Below are positions 25,123 through 33,798 of a DNA stretch of 64,000 nt, piece by piece (the first letter of the stretch is position 1; each line of letters starts with the position of its first letter). Source of the stretch: Pedobacter sp. Leaf176 (GTDB lineage Bacteria > Bacteroidota > Bacteroidia > Sphingobacteriales > Sphingobacteriaceae); NCBI RefSeq assembly GCF_001424305.1, contig NZ_LMPD01000003.1, positions 544,387-608,386 on the forward strand. The letters are read 5' to 3'. Under the pieces are notes generated by a model. The model was not told the origin of the DNA and searched no databases. It saw nothing but the letters and a program-made list of their open reading frames with translations. Both the position numbers and the translations under genes were made by a program.

Positions 25123-26205
25123 TTATTTTTCTCCAGATGGTTTATTAATTTGTAATCCGGTGGCTACCGGCATTCCAAAATCAGGACTGCCATCTGCCTT
25201 AAAAGTAAACTTTTGCATCCTAACATTTCTTTTGTCGGCACAGCCTTGATTAGTAGCAGAATTTGCATGGTAAATAATCCAGTTTTCTTTTCCGTCAGGC
25301 GATTTAAAAAATGAGTTATGGCCAGGACCGAAAGCACTGTTCTGAGGTTGTTTAACAAAAATGGGTTGGTCTGATTTTGTCCAGTCAGCTTTAACCAACG
25401 GATTTCCGCCTGCCTTCAGACCAAGCATTCCCAAAGCGTAATCGTCGGTTCCACAATAGCTTGCCGAATAAATTAAGAAAACTTTGCTGTCAGGCGAAAT
25501 TAACGCTTCAGGACCTTCATTAACGCCAAAGCCGTTTTTTTCCCAGTTAAATTCAGGTTCAGTTAATTTGGTTGCTGGTCCTTCTAAAGTGTAAGGGTTA
25601 CTCATTTTTGCAATGTAAATACTTTGCGTAAGGTTTACATTAGTTACATCAGCCCTGCCGCACCACATAAAATACCGGTTTCCATTAAGTTCAAGCACAG
25701 AGCCGTCGATGGCCCAAAAATCTGCGTTCGTTGCATATATACGGCCTTTATCAACCCACGTTCCTGTTGTGGGGTCGGCACTGCTGTTTTCCAATACCCA
25801 GGTGCGCTGACTAATATCGCTTCCGTCTCCGGCAGTATAATAGATGTACCATTTACCATCAAAAAAGAAAATTTCTGGTGCCCATACATTTCTGGAATTC
25901 GCAGCGCCATTTCCAGGCGTATAAACGGTTTTAGGCACTGTAGAACCCAGTTTCGACATTGCGGTTGTACTCCATAGGTTTATCGAAGTTCCGTTGGTTT
26001 GAAGATAGTAATATATGCCATCCTTTTGATAAACCGCGGGATCGGCACCGCTCATTACGGGATTGGAAAATGTGCTTGCCGCTGTTGGCGGATCGGGCGT
26101 AATTGGTGCCGGGCCATTGGATTTTCCGCAGGATAAACCAACGGAAATCAATAATGCCAGCATCAAAGAGCGAAATTTTAAATCACTTAGCTTTTTGTTT
26201 TTCAT
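25123..26205 (-). CDS. GH43 glycoside hydrolase, lipoprotein
   Basis: 360 residues with a lipobox (VGLSC, Cys near residue 26) and a Pro-rich spacer (PAPITPDPP) typical of surface-tethered PUL enzymes. GH43 catalytic acids: Asp in 'SGADPAVYQ', Asp in 'WAIDGSVL', Glu in 'VNEGPEAL'. It is the paralogue of the next gene (2-bp gap), so the pair arose by tandem duplication. The lipoprotein form is likely displayed on the outer membrane near the SusCD pair. Specificity is probably alpha-L-arabinofuranose or xylose linkages. It follows SusD by 48 bp in the same transcript. Confidence 0.9.
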   Translation of the reverse strand: MKNKKLSDLKFRSLMLALLISVGLSCGKSNGPAPITPDPPTAASTFSNPVMSGADPAVYQKDGIYYYLQTNGTSINLWSTTAMSKLGSTVPKTVYTPGNGAANSRNVWAPEIFFFDGKWYIYYTAGDGSDISQRTWVLENSSADPTTGTWVDKGRIYATNADFWAIDGSVLELNGNRYFMWCGRADVTNVNLTQSIYIAKMSNPYTLEGPATKLTEPEFNWEKNGFGVNEGPEALISPDSKVFLIYSASYCGTDDYALGMLGLKAGGNPLVKADWTKSDQPIFVKQPQNSAFGPGHNSFFKSPDGKENWIIYHANSATNQGCADKRNVRMQKFTFKADGSPDFGMPVATGLQINKPSGEK

Positions 26206-26253
26206 AATAGGAAACAGGTTAAAAGCTCAGCGACTGCTGCCGCTAAACTTTTA

Positions 26254-27789
26254 TTAGTATTTAGGATTCTGCGTTAAATTAGCATTCAAATCAATATCAC
26301 TTTGTGGGATTGGGTAAAGTTCATGTTTACCAACAATAAAGCCATTAAAATCCGCATCTCTATTTGCCAAAGCCGGGCTTAAATCTCCCCAACGTGCTAA
26401 ATCGGCCCAACGCCAACCTTCACCGGCAAGTTCTGTTAAACGCTCATGTTTCAGTTGCGTTAAAAACTGGGCCTGGTTTAAACCTGGTTTTGCCGCTGTT
26501 AATGTTGATAGGCCAGCCCTTTGGCGAACCCGGTCCACGTACTGGTAAGCGTCGGTGGTCCTCCCCAAACCATTTAAACATTCGGCATACATCAGTAAAA
26601 CATCAGCATAGCGTATTAAACGGTAGTTATTTGGTGAGCGGAAACCCTCCTGGTTTTTCCAGTTATCATTTAACAATTTGCGGAACCAAACACCATTTGC
26701 ATCCGGTCCATTGCCATAACGGCTCTGGAAAGTTTGTCCATAAACCATTGTAGCAGTTGGACCCGCCGGATTGGCATTATTAAAAATAAATGAAGCAGCT
26801 AAGCGTGGATCTTGTGCACCGGAAACGGTTTTCTCCTGTAGAAACTCATCAACTACCCACCTGCGGGCGCCACCATCGGAATAACCAATCCCGGGAGGGG
26901 CAAAAAATTGAGCTATTGATGAACCCGTATTGTTTATCCGCGATTCGTCCACATCATCATCGGTATTTTCTGATTGATTTTCGCTAAATTGAATTTCGAA
27001 AACCGACTCGCTGTTATTTTCCTTAGCCAGAATAAAATTATCCCGGTAATCGGCTGTTAAGCTGTAGGTAGAATTACCTGCACCTGTAACCAGGTAAGAA
27101 AACGCGTTCAATGCCTGTTGATATAATTTTTGTTGGAGATAGGTTTTACCGAGCAAGGCGTAAGCTGCGCCTCTTGTGGCCCTGCCTAAATCAGTAGCCG
27201 GATAATTGACCGGTAAATCGGCTACGGCCTCGGTCAAATCTTTTGCAACCTGCGCATAAGCCTGCGCAGTTGTGGCATTTGCAGGCATATCTTTTGGCTG
27301 CGACGGTGTAAGCATTAGCGGCGGGCGCCCATAATAAAGCGTCAGGTTGAAGTAAAATAAGGCCCTCAAAAACTTGGCCTCGGCAATAATTTGTTTCTTT
27401 AGGGTTTCATCCATACTAATGTTTGGCACATTAGCAATCACTTGGTTTGCCCGGAATATGCCTACATAAAAGGTTGACCAGGTTAGCGCTGTCAAACCAT
27501 CGTTATAATTGGTTTGGTTAAAGCGCATCAGGTTATTGAGGCCGCCATCGCCGCCCGAACCAAAACCTTCATCAGATTTTAAAATGCCATGGTAAAACAT
27601 CCAACGGGAATACAAACCCGGCGTACGATAAAACGTACTGTAAACTGCATTAATTCCCTTTGTCGCATCATTGCCCGTTTTCCAGAAACTGGCAATCGTT
27701 GGTGCATTTGGATTAACTGCATCGAAATCTCTTTTACAACCGGAAAAGGCTATAAATGATGCTGCTAAAATGATTATATATTTTTTCAT
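26254..27789 (-). CDS. SusD/RagB-family glycan-binding lipoprotein
   Basis: 511 residues with a lipobox (FSGC, Cys near residue 18) followed by 'KRDFDAVNPNAPT'. The TPR-rich alpha fold of SusD is supported by 'AEAKFLRALFYFNLTLYYG' (about 128-146) and the C-terminal 'RYADVLLMYAECLNGLG' and 'ERLTELAGEGWRWADLARWG' signatures. It acts as the lid on the SusC transporter, capturing glycan at the cell surface. It lies 15 bp after susC, the invariant pair of a polysaccharide utilisation locus. The bound glycan is not predictable from sequence, but neighbouring GH43 enzymes suggest arabinose- or xylose-containing chains. Confidence 0.96.
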   Translation of the reverse strand: MKKYIIILAASFIAFSGCKRDFDAVNPNAPTIASFWKTGNDATKGINAVYSTFYRTPGLYSRWMFYHGILKSDEGFGSGGDGGLNNLMRFNQTNYNDGLTALTWSTFYVGIFRANQVIANVPNISMDETLKKQIIAEAKFLRALFYFNLTLYYGRPPLMLTPSQPKDMPANATTAQAYAQVAKDLTEAVADLPVNYPATDLGRATRGAAYALLGKTYLQQKLYQQALNAFSYLVTGAGNSTYSLTADYRDNFILAKENNSESVFEIQFSENQSENTDDDVDESRINNTGSSIAQFFAPPGIGYSDGGARRWVVDEFLQEKTVSGAQDPRLAASFIFNNANPAGPTATMVYGQTFQSRYGNGPDANGVWFRKLLNDNWKNQEGFRSPNNYRLIRYADVLLMYAECLNGLGRTTDAYQYVDRVRQRAGLSTLTAAKPGLNQAQFLTQLKHERLTELAGEGWRWADLARWGDLSPALANRDADFNGFIVGKHELYPIPQSDIDLNANLTQNPKY

Positions 27790-27804
27790 AATTGTTTTAA
27801 TAAG

Positions 27805-30800
27805 TTAGAATCCCACACTTAAACCGAATGAAATAATTCTGGATGATGGATAATTGCCATTATCTACTCCTGGCTCGAGGTTAGGATTTGCACCTACCAC
27901 GTCAGGGTCTAAGCCCGAATATTTTGTAATCGTGAACAGATTTTGAGCACTGGCATAAATTCTTGCATTGCTAATTTTTGCTTTGGAAATAACCTTTGCA
28001 GGTAAATTATAACCCAGTTCTATGTTGCGGAGGCGTAGATAAGAACCATCCTCAATCCAACGGTTGCTATTGCCCCTGGCATTTTCATTTATTCCCCTAT
28101 CATTGGGTGCAAACTGGTTTCCCAAACGCGGGAAAGTGGTATCTGTGTTGGTCGGCGTCCATGGGTTGAGGGCTTTTCTGTAATTTGAGTAACCGTAGCT
28201 GTCTAAACTTCTCAAAACATCATTATATAATTCCTGACCGAAAGCGCCATACAACTGAAGCGAAAATGTAAAATCCTTATACCTCGAATTAAATTGCAAA
28301 CCTGATGTAAATTTTGGGAAAGCGGAACCTGCAAATACACGGTCCTTGTCATTGATATCATCGTTAGTACCGCCATTTACTGCGTTAACATAGCGGATAT
28401 CGCCAGGTTTTGCATAAGCACTTTGTGCTTTATGGGCATCAATTTCTGCCTGATTTTGAAAAATACCGTCTGTTTGCAAAACAAAATATTCACCGATTGA
28501 ACGGCCTACCTGTGTTCTGGTATTACCCGATTGAATATAGTCTTTAGGCTGACCAGTTTCCGGATCGATACCAAGGTTACCAAGCGATAACACCTTGTTT
28601 CTTACAACACTCACATTTCCGGCAATATCCCATTTAAACTCACCTTCCAATTTGGGGCGATAAGCAAGGTTTAACTCAATACCTTTGTTTTGGATAGAGC
28701 CGATGTTTACTATCGGATCACCTTGTAAGTTACCGAGGTATCCCGGCAAAGGCTGGCCTAGCAAAACATCTTCAGAAACGGATTTAAAAACGTCAAAATT
28801 AACGGATAACTGATCGCCGAATAGCGATGCATCGAAACCAAGGTTGGTTGTTTTTTTCTTCTCCCACCTTAAATCACCCGAAGCCAGCTTTGCCTGTATT
28901 GCTCCAGGATTTGATAACTGTCCGGCACCAAATATGGCATCAGGAGCCTGGTTTAAGAAACCAATGTATTGATACGGGCTTAAGGTATTTACACCGAGTA
29001 CCCCGTAAGAACCACGAAGTTTTAAATCAGATATCCAGCTAACCTTAAAAAATTCTTCTTTAGAAATCCGCCAGCCCAAGGCACCCGAAGGAAAATAACC
29101 CGTTCTGAATTGAGGCGAGAACCGGGAGTCTTTATCGGCTCTGAAAGTGAAAGTTGCTAAATATTTATCGTCGTAAGTATAGTTCAAACGACCCAAATAC
29201 GAATTTAAAAGGCTCTTGTATAGTTCGCCTGATGAATTACGGCCATCACCAGCTGTAGATGTTAGAGTTGTAAAATAATTACCATCTGATTGAGCCAGTT
29301 TAATACCACTGCCCAGCGTATTATCGGTTTGGGTGGTTTGCTCTGTATAGCCTACTACCCCATTAATGCGGTGCTTACCAATGTCGTAATTATAATTTAA
29401 GGTATGTTCTAAAAGATAACTTAAAAACTGAGAACGGTTATCCGTTAGCTGACTGAAATCGGGCGATTGGTTTTGGTACCAGGAACCATCTTTTCTCAGC
29501 GATTTACTTTTATCGAAACTCGTTTCGACACCCGCGTTGAATTTATAATTTAATCCCTCGATAATTTTGAAATCTACATAGGCATTGCCAAGGATTTTGG
29601 TGAAATTAGATTTTACCGACGTAATATTCGCAATCGCTATCTGGTTGCGGGCAAAAGTATTGATGCTTCCGTTGGATCCGTAACCCCAGCCGCCAGGATT
29701 GTTGGCACTAACTAATGCATTGTCCTGTACCGGAATCAGCGGCACACTCTCGAACATATCGTACCATGGATTCCCGGCAAAGGCACCGCCTTGAAATGGC
29801 GATTTCGCTGTTGATGAAGTAATAGCGAGGTTTTCGCCAAATTTAAACCTTCCCTTTGTGGTTTCAGTATTAACCCTGAACGATGCACGCTCAAATTCAC
29901 GGGCAATTAAAACACCCTTATCTTTAAAGTAACCGCCTGAAATTAAATATTTTGAGCCATTACCTCCTCCAGAAACACTGGCATTATAATCCTGAACAGA
30001 CCCGGTTCTAAGCGTTTCATCGATCCAATCTGTATTAGTTACACCATTCCAGTTTGCTACACCGGGCTGTACGGCCATGCCCGAATTTTGATATGCCCTG
30101 GTATTGGTAGCTACATATTCGGCTGCATCCATCATATCGTATGTTTTCGGAACATCAGAGATACTGTATCTCGCGCTGACCGAAATTTTTGCCGGACCTT
30201 CTTTACCTTTTTTAGTCGTAATTAAAATTACACCATTCCCCGCCCTTGATCCGTAAATCGCAGCAGCTGATGCGTCTTTCAAAATCTGGATATCCTCCAC
30301 ATCGTTCGGACTTACAGTCGTATTGGGATCGGCGATCATACCGTCGATGACATATAATGGATTTGCATTGCCAAATGTTGCTAATCCACGAATGTTTACT
30401 ACAGCTTCCTGTCCGGGCGCGCCACCGTTTCTAACTGAGACACCAGGCGTTTGGCCTTGCAATGCCTCAGGCAATGAGCGTGAGACTAATTTCTCGGTGT
30501 TTCCGGTGTTTACTGAACCCGTAGCGCCCGTTAAATCCCTTCTCCTCACCGCCTGATAACCAATGACCACAACATCGTCGAGCGCAGTATTTGATGAGAC
30601 CAGGGTTACATTAACGACAGCATTGCCACCGACTTGAATTTCTTTAGTGGCATAACCGACTGAATTGAATACCAAAACAGCATTTTCAGGAACGGATATG
30701 CTATAGCGACCATTTGCATCCGTCGAAACAGCCCTTCCGCCCCCTTTTAGACTTACAGAAACACCAGGTAAGGTTTCGCCGGATGCGTCGCTGACTGTTC

Positions 30801-30972
30801 CGGTAACCTGTATATCTACCTTTAGTGCATGAATTTCTGGTATTACCTTCCGTGTTTCAAGGGCGTAACCAGGCGTTACTAAGCCTACGATTACGATTGG
30901 TATGGAAAGCAATTTTTTTAGGTTACCAACCCCATGAACATGAATTAAATGGAGTAAATTTCTTTTTTTCAT
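27805..30972 (-). CDS. SusC/RagA-family TonB-linked outer-membrane transporter
   Basis: 1055 residues. N-terminal signal, then a carboxypeptidase-regulatory-like domain ('VTGTVSDASGETLPGVSVSL', about 56-75), a TonB-box-like 'DDVVVIGY', a plug domain (with 'VVNIRGLATFGNANPLYVIDG' and 'ILKDASAAAIYGSRAGNGVI', the SusC/RagA signatures) and a 22-strand barrel with 'LFTITKYSGLDPDV' near the end. It imports oligosaccharides using TonB-ExbBD energy. It is the first gene of the locus. No sigma/anti-sigma pair is present, which agrees with control by the HTCS encoded at the end of the run. Confidence 0.97.
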   Translation of the reverse strand: MKKRNLLHLIHVHGVGNLKKLLSIPIVIVGLVTPGYALETRKVIPEIHALKVDIQVTGTVSDASGETLPGVSVSLKGGGRAVSTDANGRYSISVPENAVLVFNSVGYATKEIQVGGNAVVNVTLVSSNTALDDVVVIGYQAVRRRDLTGATGSVNTGNTEKLVSRSLPEALQGQTPGVSVRNGGAPGQEAVVNIRGLATFGNANPLYVIDGMIADPNTTVSPNDVEDIQILKDASAAAIYGSRAGNGVILITTKKGKEGPAKISVSARYSISDVPKTYDMMDAAEYVATNTRAYQNSGMAVQPGVANWNGVTNTDWIDETLRTGSVQDYNASVSGGGNGSKYLISGGYFKDKGVLIAREFERASFRVNTETTKGRFKFGENLAITSSTAKSPFQGGAFAGNPWYDMFESVPLIPVQDNALVSANNPGGWGYGSNGSINTFARNQIAIANITSVKSNFTKILGNAYVDFKIIEGLNYKFNAGVETSFDKSKSLRKDGSWYQNQSPDFSQLTDNRSQFLSYLLEHTLNYNYDIGKHRINGVVGYTEQTTQTDNTLGSGIKLAQSDGNYFTTLTSTAGDGRNSSGELYKSLLNSYLGRLNYTYDDKYLATFTFRADKDSRFSPQFRTGYFPSGALGWRISKEEFFKVSWISDLKLRGSYGVLGVNTLSPYQYIGFLNQAPDAIFGAGQLSNPGAIQAKLASGDLRWEKKKTTNLGFDASLFGDQLSVNFDVFKSVSEDVLLGQPLPGYLGNLQGDPIVNIGSIQNKGIELNLAYRPKLEGEFKWDIAGNVSVVRNKVLSLGNLGIDPETGQPKDYIQSGNTRTQVGRSIGEYFVLQTDGIFQNQAEIDAHKAQSAYAKPGDIRYVNAVNGGTNDDINDKDRVFAGSAFPKFTSGLQFNSRYKDFTFSLQLYGAFGQELYNDVLRSLDSYGYSNYRKALNPWTPTNTDTTFPRLGNQFAPNDRGINENARGNSNRWIEDGSYLRLRNIELGYNLPAKVISKAKISNARIYASAQNLFTITKYSGLDPDVVGANPNLEPGVDNGNYPSSRIISFGLSVGF

Positions 30973-31109
30973 AATGTTTACATTTGGTTTTTAAGTAGTT
31001 GTTTTTTGGCGTTGCTTGCTTTGGCAGCAAACACGGGTAACTGGCGTTTTCTCATAAAAAATTAGAAAGTTTATAATGGTTAGTTTGTTAAATCGTTTAA
31101 CGATACAAC

Positions 31110-31157
31110 GAAACAATTTTAATGCTTTAAGCAGAAAACCGATATAAAAATTGTTTC
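31110..31157. promoter_or_regulatory. Inverted repeat upstream of susC, candidate HTCS operator
   Basis: Arms GAAACAATTTT (31110-31120) and AAAATTGTTTC (31147-31157) are perfectly complementary with 26 nt between. It lies 138 bp upstream of the susC start. It could be a binding site for the AraC-type domain of the HTCS, or a leader hairpin; the sequence alone does not decide. Confidence 0.4.
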
Positions 31158-31372
31158 TAAACCTGTAACAATTGTAGCCGACAGCAAAAAAATATTGCTT
31201 TTAACAACTTAAATGACACTTTCGATAGAAAAAATTCAATCAATGAACATTTCCCGATGTTTTCTCTTTAGAACAACATGAAATAAATTTCTCAATATTT
31301 TTTATCGAAATCGGATTGTAATTATCCGTAAAATAGGAAGACAGCCAGACCCAATTTTTGGAGCAAATTTGT

Positions 31373-31380
31373 TATATTTG
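31373..31380 (+). promoter_or_regulatory. -7 box of the toxin-antitoxin operon
   Basis: TATATTTG matches TAnnTTTG and ends 18 nt before the antitoxin ATG at 31399. It lies inside the possible N-terminal extension from a TTG at 31369, arguing against that longer form. Confidence 0.6.
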
Positions 31381-31398
31381 TTTATTAGCAACATCAAT

Positions 31399-31596
31399 AT
31401 GGAAACTTTAATTGCACATCCTAAAAATGAAGAACAAGCAACAGCTTTGAAAGCGGTGATGAAAGCTTTAAAAATCGATTTTGAAACCGAAGATGGGCCT
31501 TATAACCCGGAGTTTGTAAAAGACATTTTGCAAGCACGAGAAGACGTCAAAAATGGCAAGGGTGTAAAAATCGCGGTTGAAGATTTATGGAAGTAA
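31399..31596 (+). CDS. Antitoxin of a YoeB-type module (DUF2683-like)
   Basis: 65 residues, starting METLIAHPKNEEQATALKAV. It matches the short antitoxins commonly paired with Txe/YoeB toxins in Bacteroidota: a helical N-terminal part followed by 'YNPEFVKDILQAREDVKNGK' and an acidic C-terminus that would wrap the toxin. It overlaps the toxin gene by 10 bp, ensuring coupled translation. It likely neutralises the toxin and represses the operon. DNA-binding residues are not obvious in such a short protein. Confidence 0.8.
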   Translation: METLIAHPKNEEQATALKAVMKALKIDFETEDGPYNPEFVKDILQAREDVKNGKGVKIAVEDLWK

Positions 31597-31856
31597 TATT
31601 TGCTCCAAAAGCTATTGAGCATTTAAAGTACTGGAAAAAATCTGGCAACAAAGCCATTCAGAAAAAAATTGAGCAATTAATTATTGCCATACGGGAGAAT
31701 CCTTTTGAGGGCATTGGAAAGCCTGAGCCGTTAAAATATGAATTATCTGGTTCCTGGTCTCGCAGACTAAACGAAGAACATCGAATAGTTTATGAAATTC
31801 ATGACGATGGCATTATCGTTATTTTGGAAGTACAATCTTTAAAAGGGCATTATTAA
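31587..31856 (+). CDS. yoeB: Txe/YoeB-family mRNA interferase toxin
   Basis: 89 residues with the RelE-fold YoeB signature: 'HLKYWKKSGNKAIQKKIEQLI', 'NPFEGIGKPEPLKYELSGSWSRRLNEEHRIVYEI' (about 40-73) and the C-terminal 'LKGHY', whose His/Tyr pair belongs to the catalytic end in YoeB. The Glu-Arg-His core (E in PFEG, SRR, EEHR) is intact, so the toxin looks active. YoeB cleaves mRNA in the ribosomal A site. It is coupled to the antitoxin by a 10-bp overlap, and DUF3810 starts 2 bp after its stop. Confidence 0.92.
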   Translation: MEVIFAPKAIEHLKYWKKSGNKAIQKKIEQLIIAIRENPFEGIGKPEPLKYELSGSWSRRLNEEHRIVYEIHDDGIIVILEVQSLKGHY

Positions 31857-31858
31857 TC

Positions 31859-32926
31859 GTGTTAAAGCATTCGGTTCATAAAATACTTTTGGTTTCGACC
31901 AGTCTGGCCTTGCTTATTTTCCTTTTCGGTCTGTTCCCTTCCCTCGTTCAAAAATATTACTCAACAGGCATTTATCCCTATATTTCTTCTTCTTTAAGGT
32001 TTATCTCCTCTATCGTTCCTTTTGCTATCGGCGATATTATTTACGCGCTGTTAATCGCTTTCGCGCTTTATAAAATTTTTAATTTTTTCCAAAACCGAAA
32101 ATCATTAACGAAAAAAGACAGAATTATAGTTCCAATACAGGCTTTAAACTTCTTCCTGGCGCTGTATATCGTTTTCAAAATTGTATGGGGATTAAATTAC
32201 AGCAGACCTAGCATTAGCGAATCATTAGGAATTGGGAACGAGAAGTACAGCGTAAAAGAATTGGTTTTGCTAGGCGATTACTTCGTAAATAAGACTAATA
32301 ATTTAAAAATTAAGCAAACTAAGATACCAGCTTATTCTATTCATGATTTAGAAAAAACCTCATCGAATGCTTACTATTTAATGGAAAAGAAAAATCCGTT
32401 ATTTCGGTATAAAAACCCTTGTTTAAAATCAGTTTTAAGCCCCTGGCTAACCAGCAAAGCAGGTATTGAGGGCTATTACGCGCCTCTAACTGGCGAGGCG
32501 AATATGAACATGGCCTTACCAGGTTTTGTTAAACCTTATGTCTCTTGTCATGAAATCGCCCATCAATTGGGTATTTCCTACGAAGATGAGGCCAATCTCT
32601 TAGGTTATTTAACTGCGAGTAATAGTCCTGATGTGAATTACCAATACGCGGCGAACTACGAAATGTTGCGGTATATTTTGTTTGAAATTAGAATGAAATC
32701 TCCTGAGGATTACAAAATACTTCACGATAAATTATCCGCCAGTGTTTTGGATGATTTTAAAACGGAAAAAGAATTTTGGCGAAAATATAATGGCGATATG
32801 TTCGGTTATATGGACGCGGCCTTTGATAGTTTCCTAAAGCTCAATAATCAACCCAAAGGAATTGATAGCTACCAGGATATTGTGATTTGGCTATGGAATA
32901 TACACAAGGACGAGATCACCCCCTAG
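31859..32926 (+). CDS. DUF3810 membrane protein with HExxH zinc-protease-like motif
   Basis: 355 residues. Three TM helices lie in the first ~115 residues (about 10-27, 50-70, 95-113), then a soluble domain carrying 'CHEIAHQLGISYEDEANLLGYL' (about 223-245): HExxH followed by Glu, the pattern of a gluzincin-like metallopeptidase. DUF3810 proteins are uncharacterised. The start is GTG at 31859, 2 bp after the toxin stop, so it appears transcribed with the toxin-antitoxin pair, which is unusual. Its last codons and stop (TAG at 32924) lie inside the inverted-repeat element at 32918-33050, so the original C-terminus may have been altered by that element. Confidence 0.82.
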   Translation: MLKHSVHKILLVSTSLALLIFLFGLFPSLVQKYYSTGIYPYISSSLRFISSIVPFAIGDIIYALLIAFALYKIFNFFQNRKSLTKKDRIIVPIQALNFFLALYIVFKIVWGLNYSRPSISESLGIGNEKYSVKELVLLGDYFVNKTNNLKIKQTKIPAYSIHDLEKTSSNAYYLMEKKNPLFRYKNPCLKSVLSPWLTSKAGIEGYYAPLTGEANMNMALPGFVKPYVSCHEIAHQLGISYEDEANLLGYLTASNSPDVNYQYAANYEMLRYILFEIRMKSPEDYKILHDKLSASVLDDFKTEKEFWRKYNGDMFGYMDAAFDSFLKLNNQPKGIDSYQDIVIWLWNIHKDEITP

Positions 32927-33050
32927 CCCCCTAAAGGGGGATTCACCATATGATCGAAAAGCAGGGTTTGTTATTTAAAGTCTATTTATTGTGCGTTCAA
33001 ATACACTTTAGGAAATCAAGGCCCCCTTCAGGGGGTTTGGGGGTTTAACC
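32918..33050. repeat. Inverted-repeat element filling a convergent gap and supplying both stop codons
   Basis: The left end (32918-32940, CCCCCTAGCCCCCTAAAGGGGG) and the right end (33021-33050, inverse arrangement) form terminal inverted repeats of one ~130-bp element. The TAG stop of DUF3810 (32924-32926) and the TAA stop of miaE (33045-33047, minus) both lie within these ends. The middle has no ORF. It resembles the elements at 6685-6788 and 35149-35171. Confidence 0.7.
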
Positions 33051-33626
33051 ATGTATCGCCTCTTTCGTTCCGAAACTTTGAATTAAATCGCCTTCAAATT
33101 CCAACCATTCTTTCCAGCGTTTATCTACATCCACATCAGTACTATATTTACGGGCAAAATTTAGGAAAGTAGTGTAATGTCCGGCCTCTGAAACCATAAG
33201 CTCATGGTAGAATTTCGCCAGCGCTTCATCCTTAATATTCTGAGAGAGCACGCGAAAACGTTCGCAACTTCTGGCCTCAATCATTGCGGCAAATAAAAGT
33301 CTGTCGATAAAAGCCTGGTTTCTGCTTCCATCTTTTTTGCTGAACTTTACCAAACGACCAACGTAATCATCTTTTCGCTCACGAGTCAAAGTATAGCCGC
33401 GTTGCTTAATGATATCAATTACCATTTGAAAATGCTGCATTTCTTCTATTGCAATAGCCGTTAATTCATCAACCAAATCCTGGTGTTCAGAATTTTGAGT
33501 AATTAAAGTAATCGCGTTTGACGCCGCTTTTTGTTCACACCAGGCATGGTCAGATAAAATTTCTTCCAAATTCGATTCCGCAATATTGGCCCAACGTGGG
33601 TCTGTTAATAATTTTAATCCTAACAT
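33045..33626 (-). CDS. miaE: tRNA 2-methylthio-N6-isopentenyladenosine hydroxylase MiaE
   Basis: 193 residues, soluble. The ferritin-like diiron site is visible as two ExxH motifs, in 'EEMQHFQMV' (about 62-70) and 'SEAGHYTTFL' (about 150-160), with further Glu residues in 'EARSCERF'. MiaE hydroxylates ms2i6A-37 in tRNAs reading UNN codons, using O2. The length is near the family norm (about 190-200). A TAnnTTTG box at 33647-33654 lies 20 nt upstream of the ATG. The final codons lie next to or in the inverted-repeat element. Confidence 0.92.
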   Translation of the reverse strand: MLGLKLLTDPRWANIAESNLEEILSDHAWCEQKAASNAITLITQNSEHQDLVDELTAIAIEEMQHFQMVIDIIKQRGYTLTRERKDDYVGRLVKFSKKDGSRNQAFIDRLLFAAMIEARSCERFRVLSQNIKDEALAKFYHELMVSEAGHYTTFLNFARKYSTDVDVDKRWKEWLEFEGDLIQSFGTKEAIHG

Positions 33627-33646
33627 GTGGTGATGTAATTGAGCTG

Positions 33647-33654
33647 CAAAAATA
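33647..33654 (-). promoter_or_regulatory. -7 box of miaE
   Basis: Minus-strand TATTTTTG, 20 nt before the miaE ATG at 33626. Confidence 0.55.
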
Positions 33655-33657
33655 AGA

Positions 33658-33753
33658 ATTTCCGCCAGATAGACACAGATTTAAACCGCAGATTGAAATG
33701 GATTTTTATATCTAATATACATCTGCGGACCTTATCCATTTAAATCTGGAGGA
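33658..33753. repeat. Palindromic intergenic repeat (CACAGATT type)
   Basis: Contains complementary blocks CCGCAGAT (33686-33693) with ATCTGCGG (33721-33728), AAATGGAT (33696-33703) with ATCCATTT (33734-33741), and outer CCAGAT with ATCTGG. The left side resembles the repeats at 6609 and 13501. It separates divergent miaE and the glycosyltransferase. Confidence 0.5.
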
Positions 33754-33798
33754 AATTATTCAACCCCAATAAAAACCTTTATTTTGCACAAATTTTAA

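Larger units (their letters stand above)
30973..31398. other. Divergent regulatory gap between the PUL and the toxin-antitoxin operon
   Basis: 426 nt, AT-rich, no gene-like ORF. It contains an 11-bp perfect inverted repeat (31110-31120 and 31147-31157) about 140 bp upstream of susC, and the -7 box of the antitoxin operon at 31373-31380. The remaining sequence, including 31160-31350, shows nothing I can name. Confidence 0.6.
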
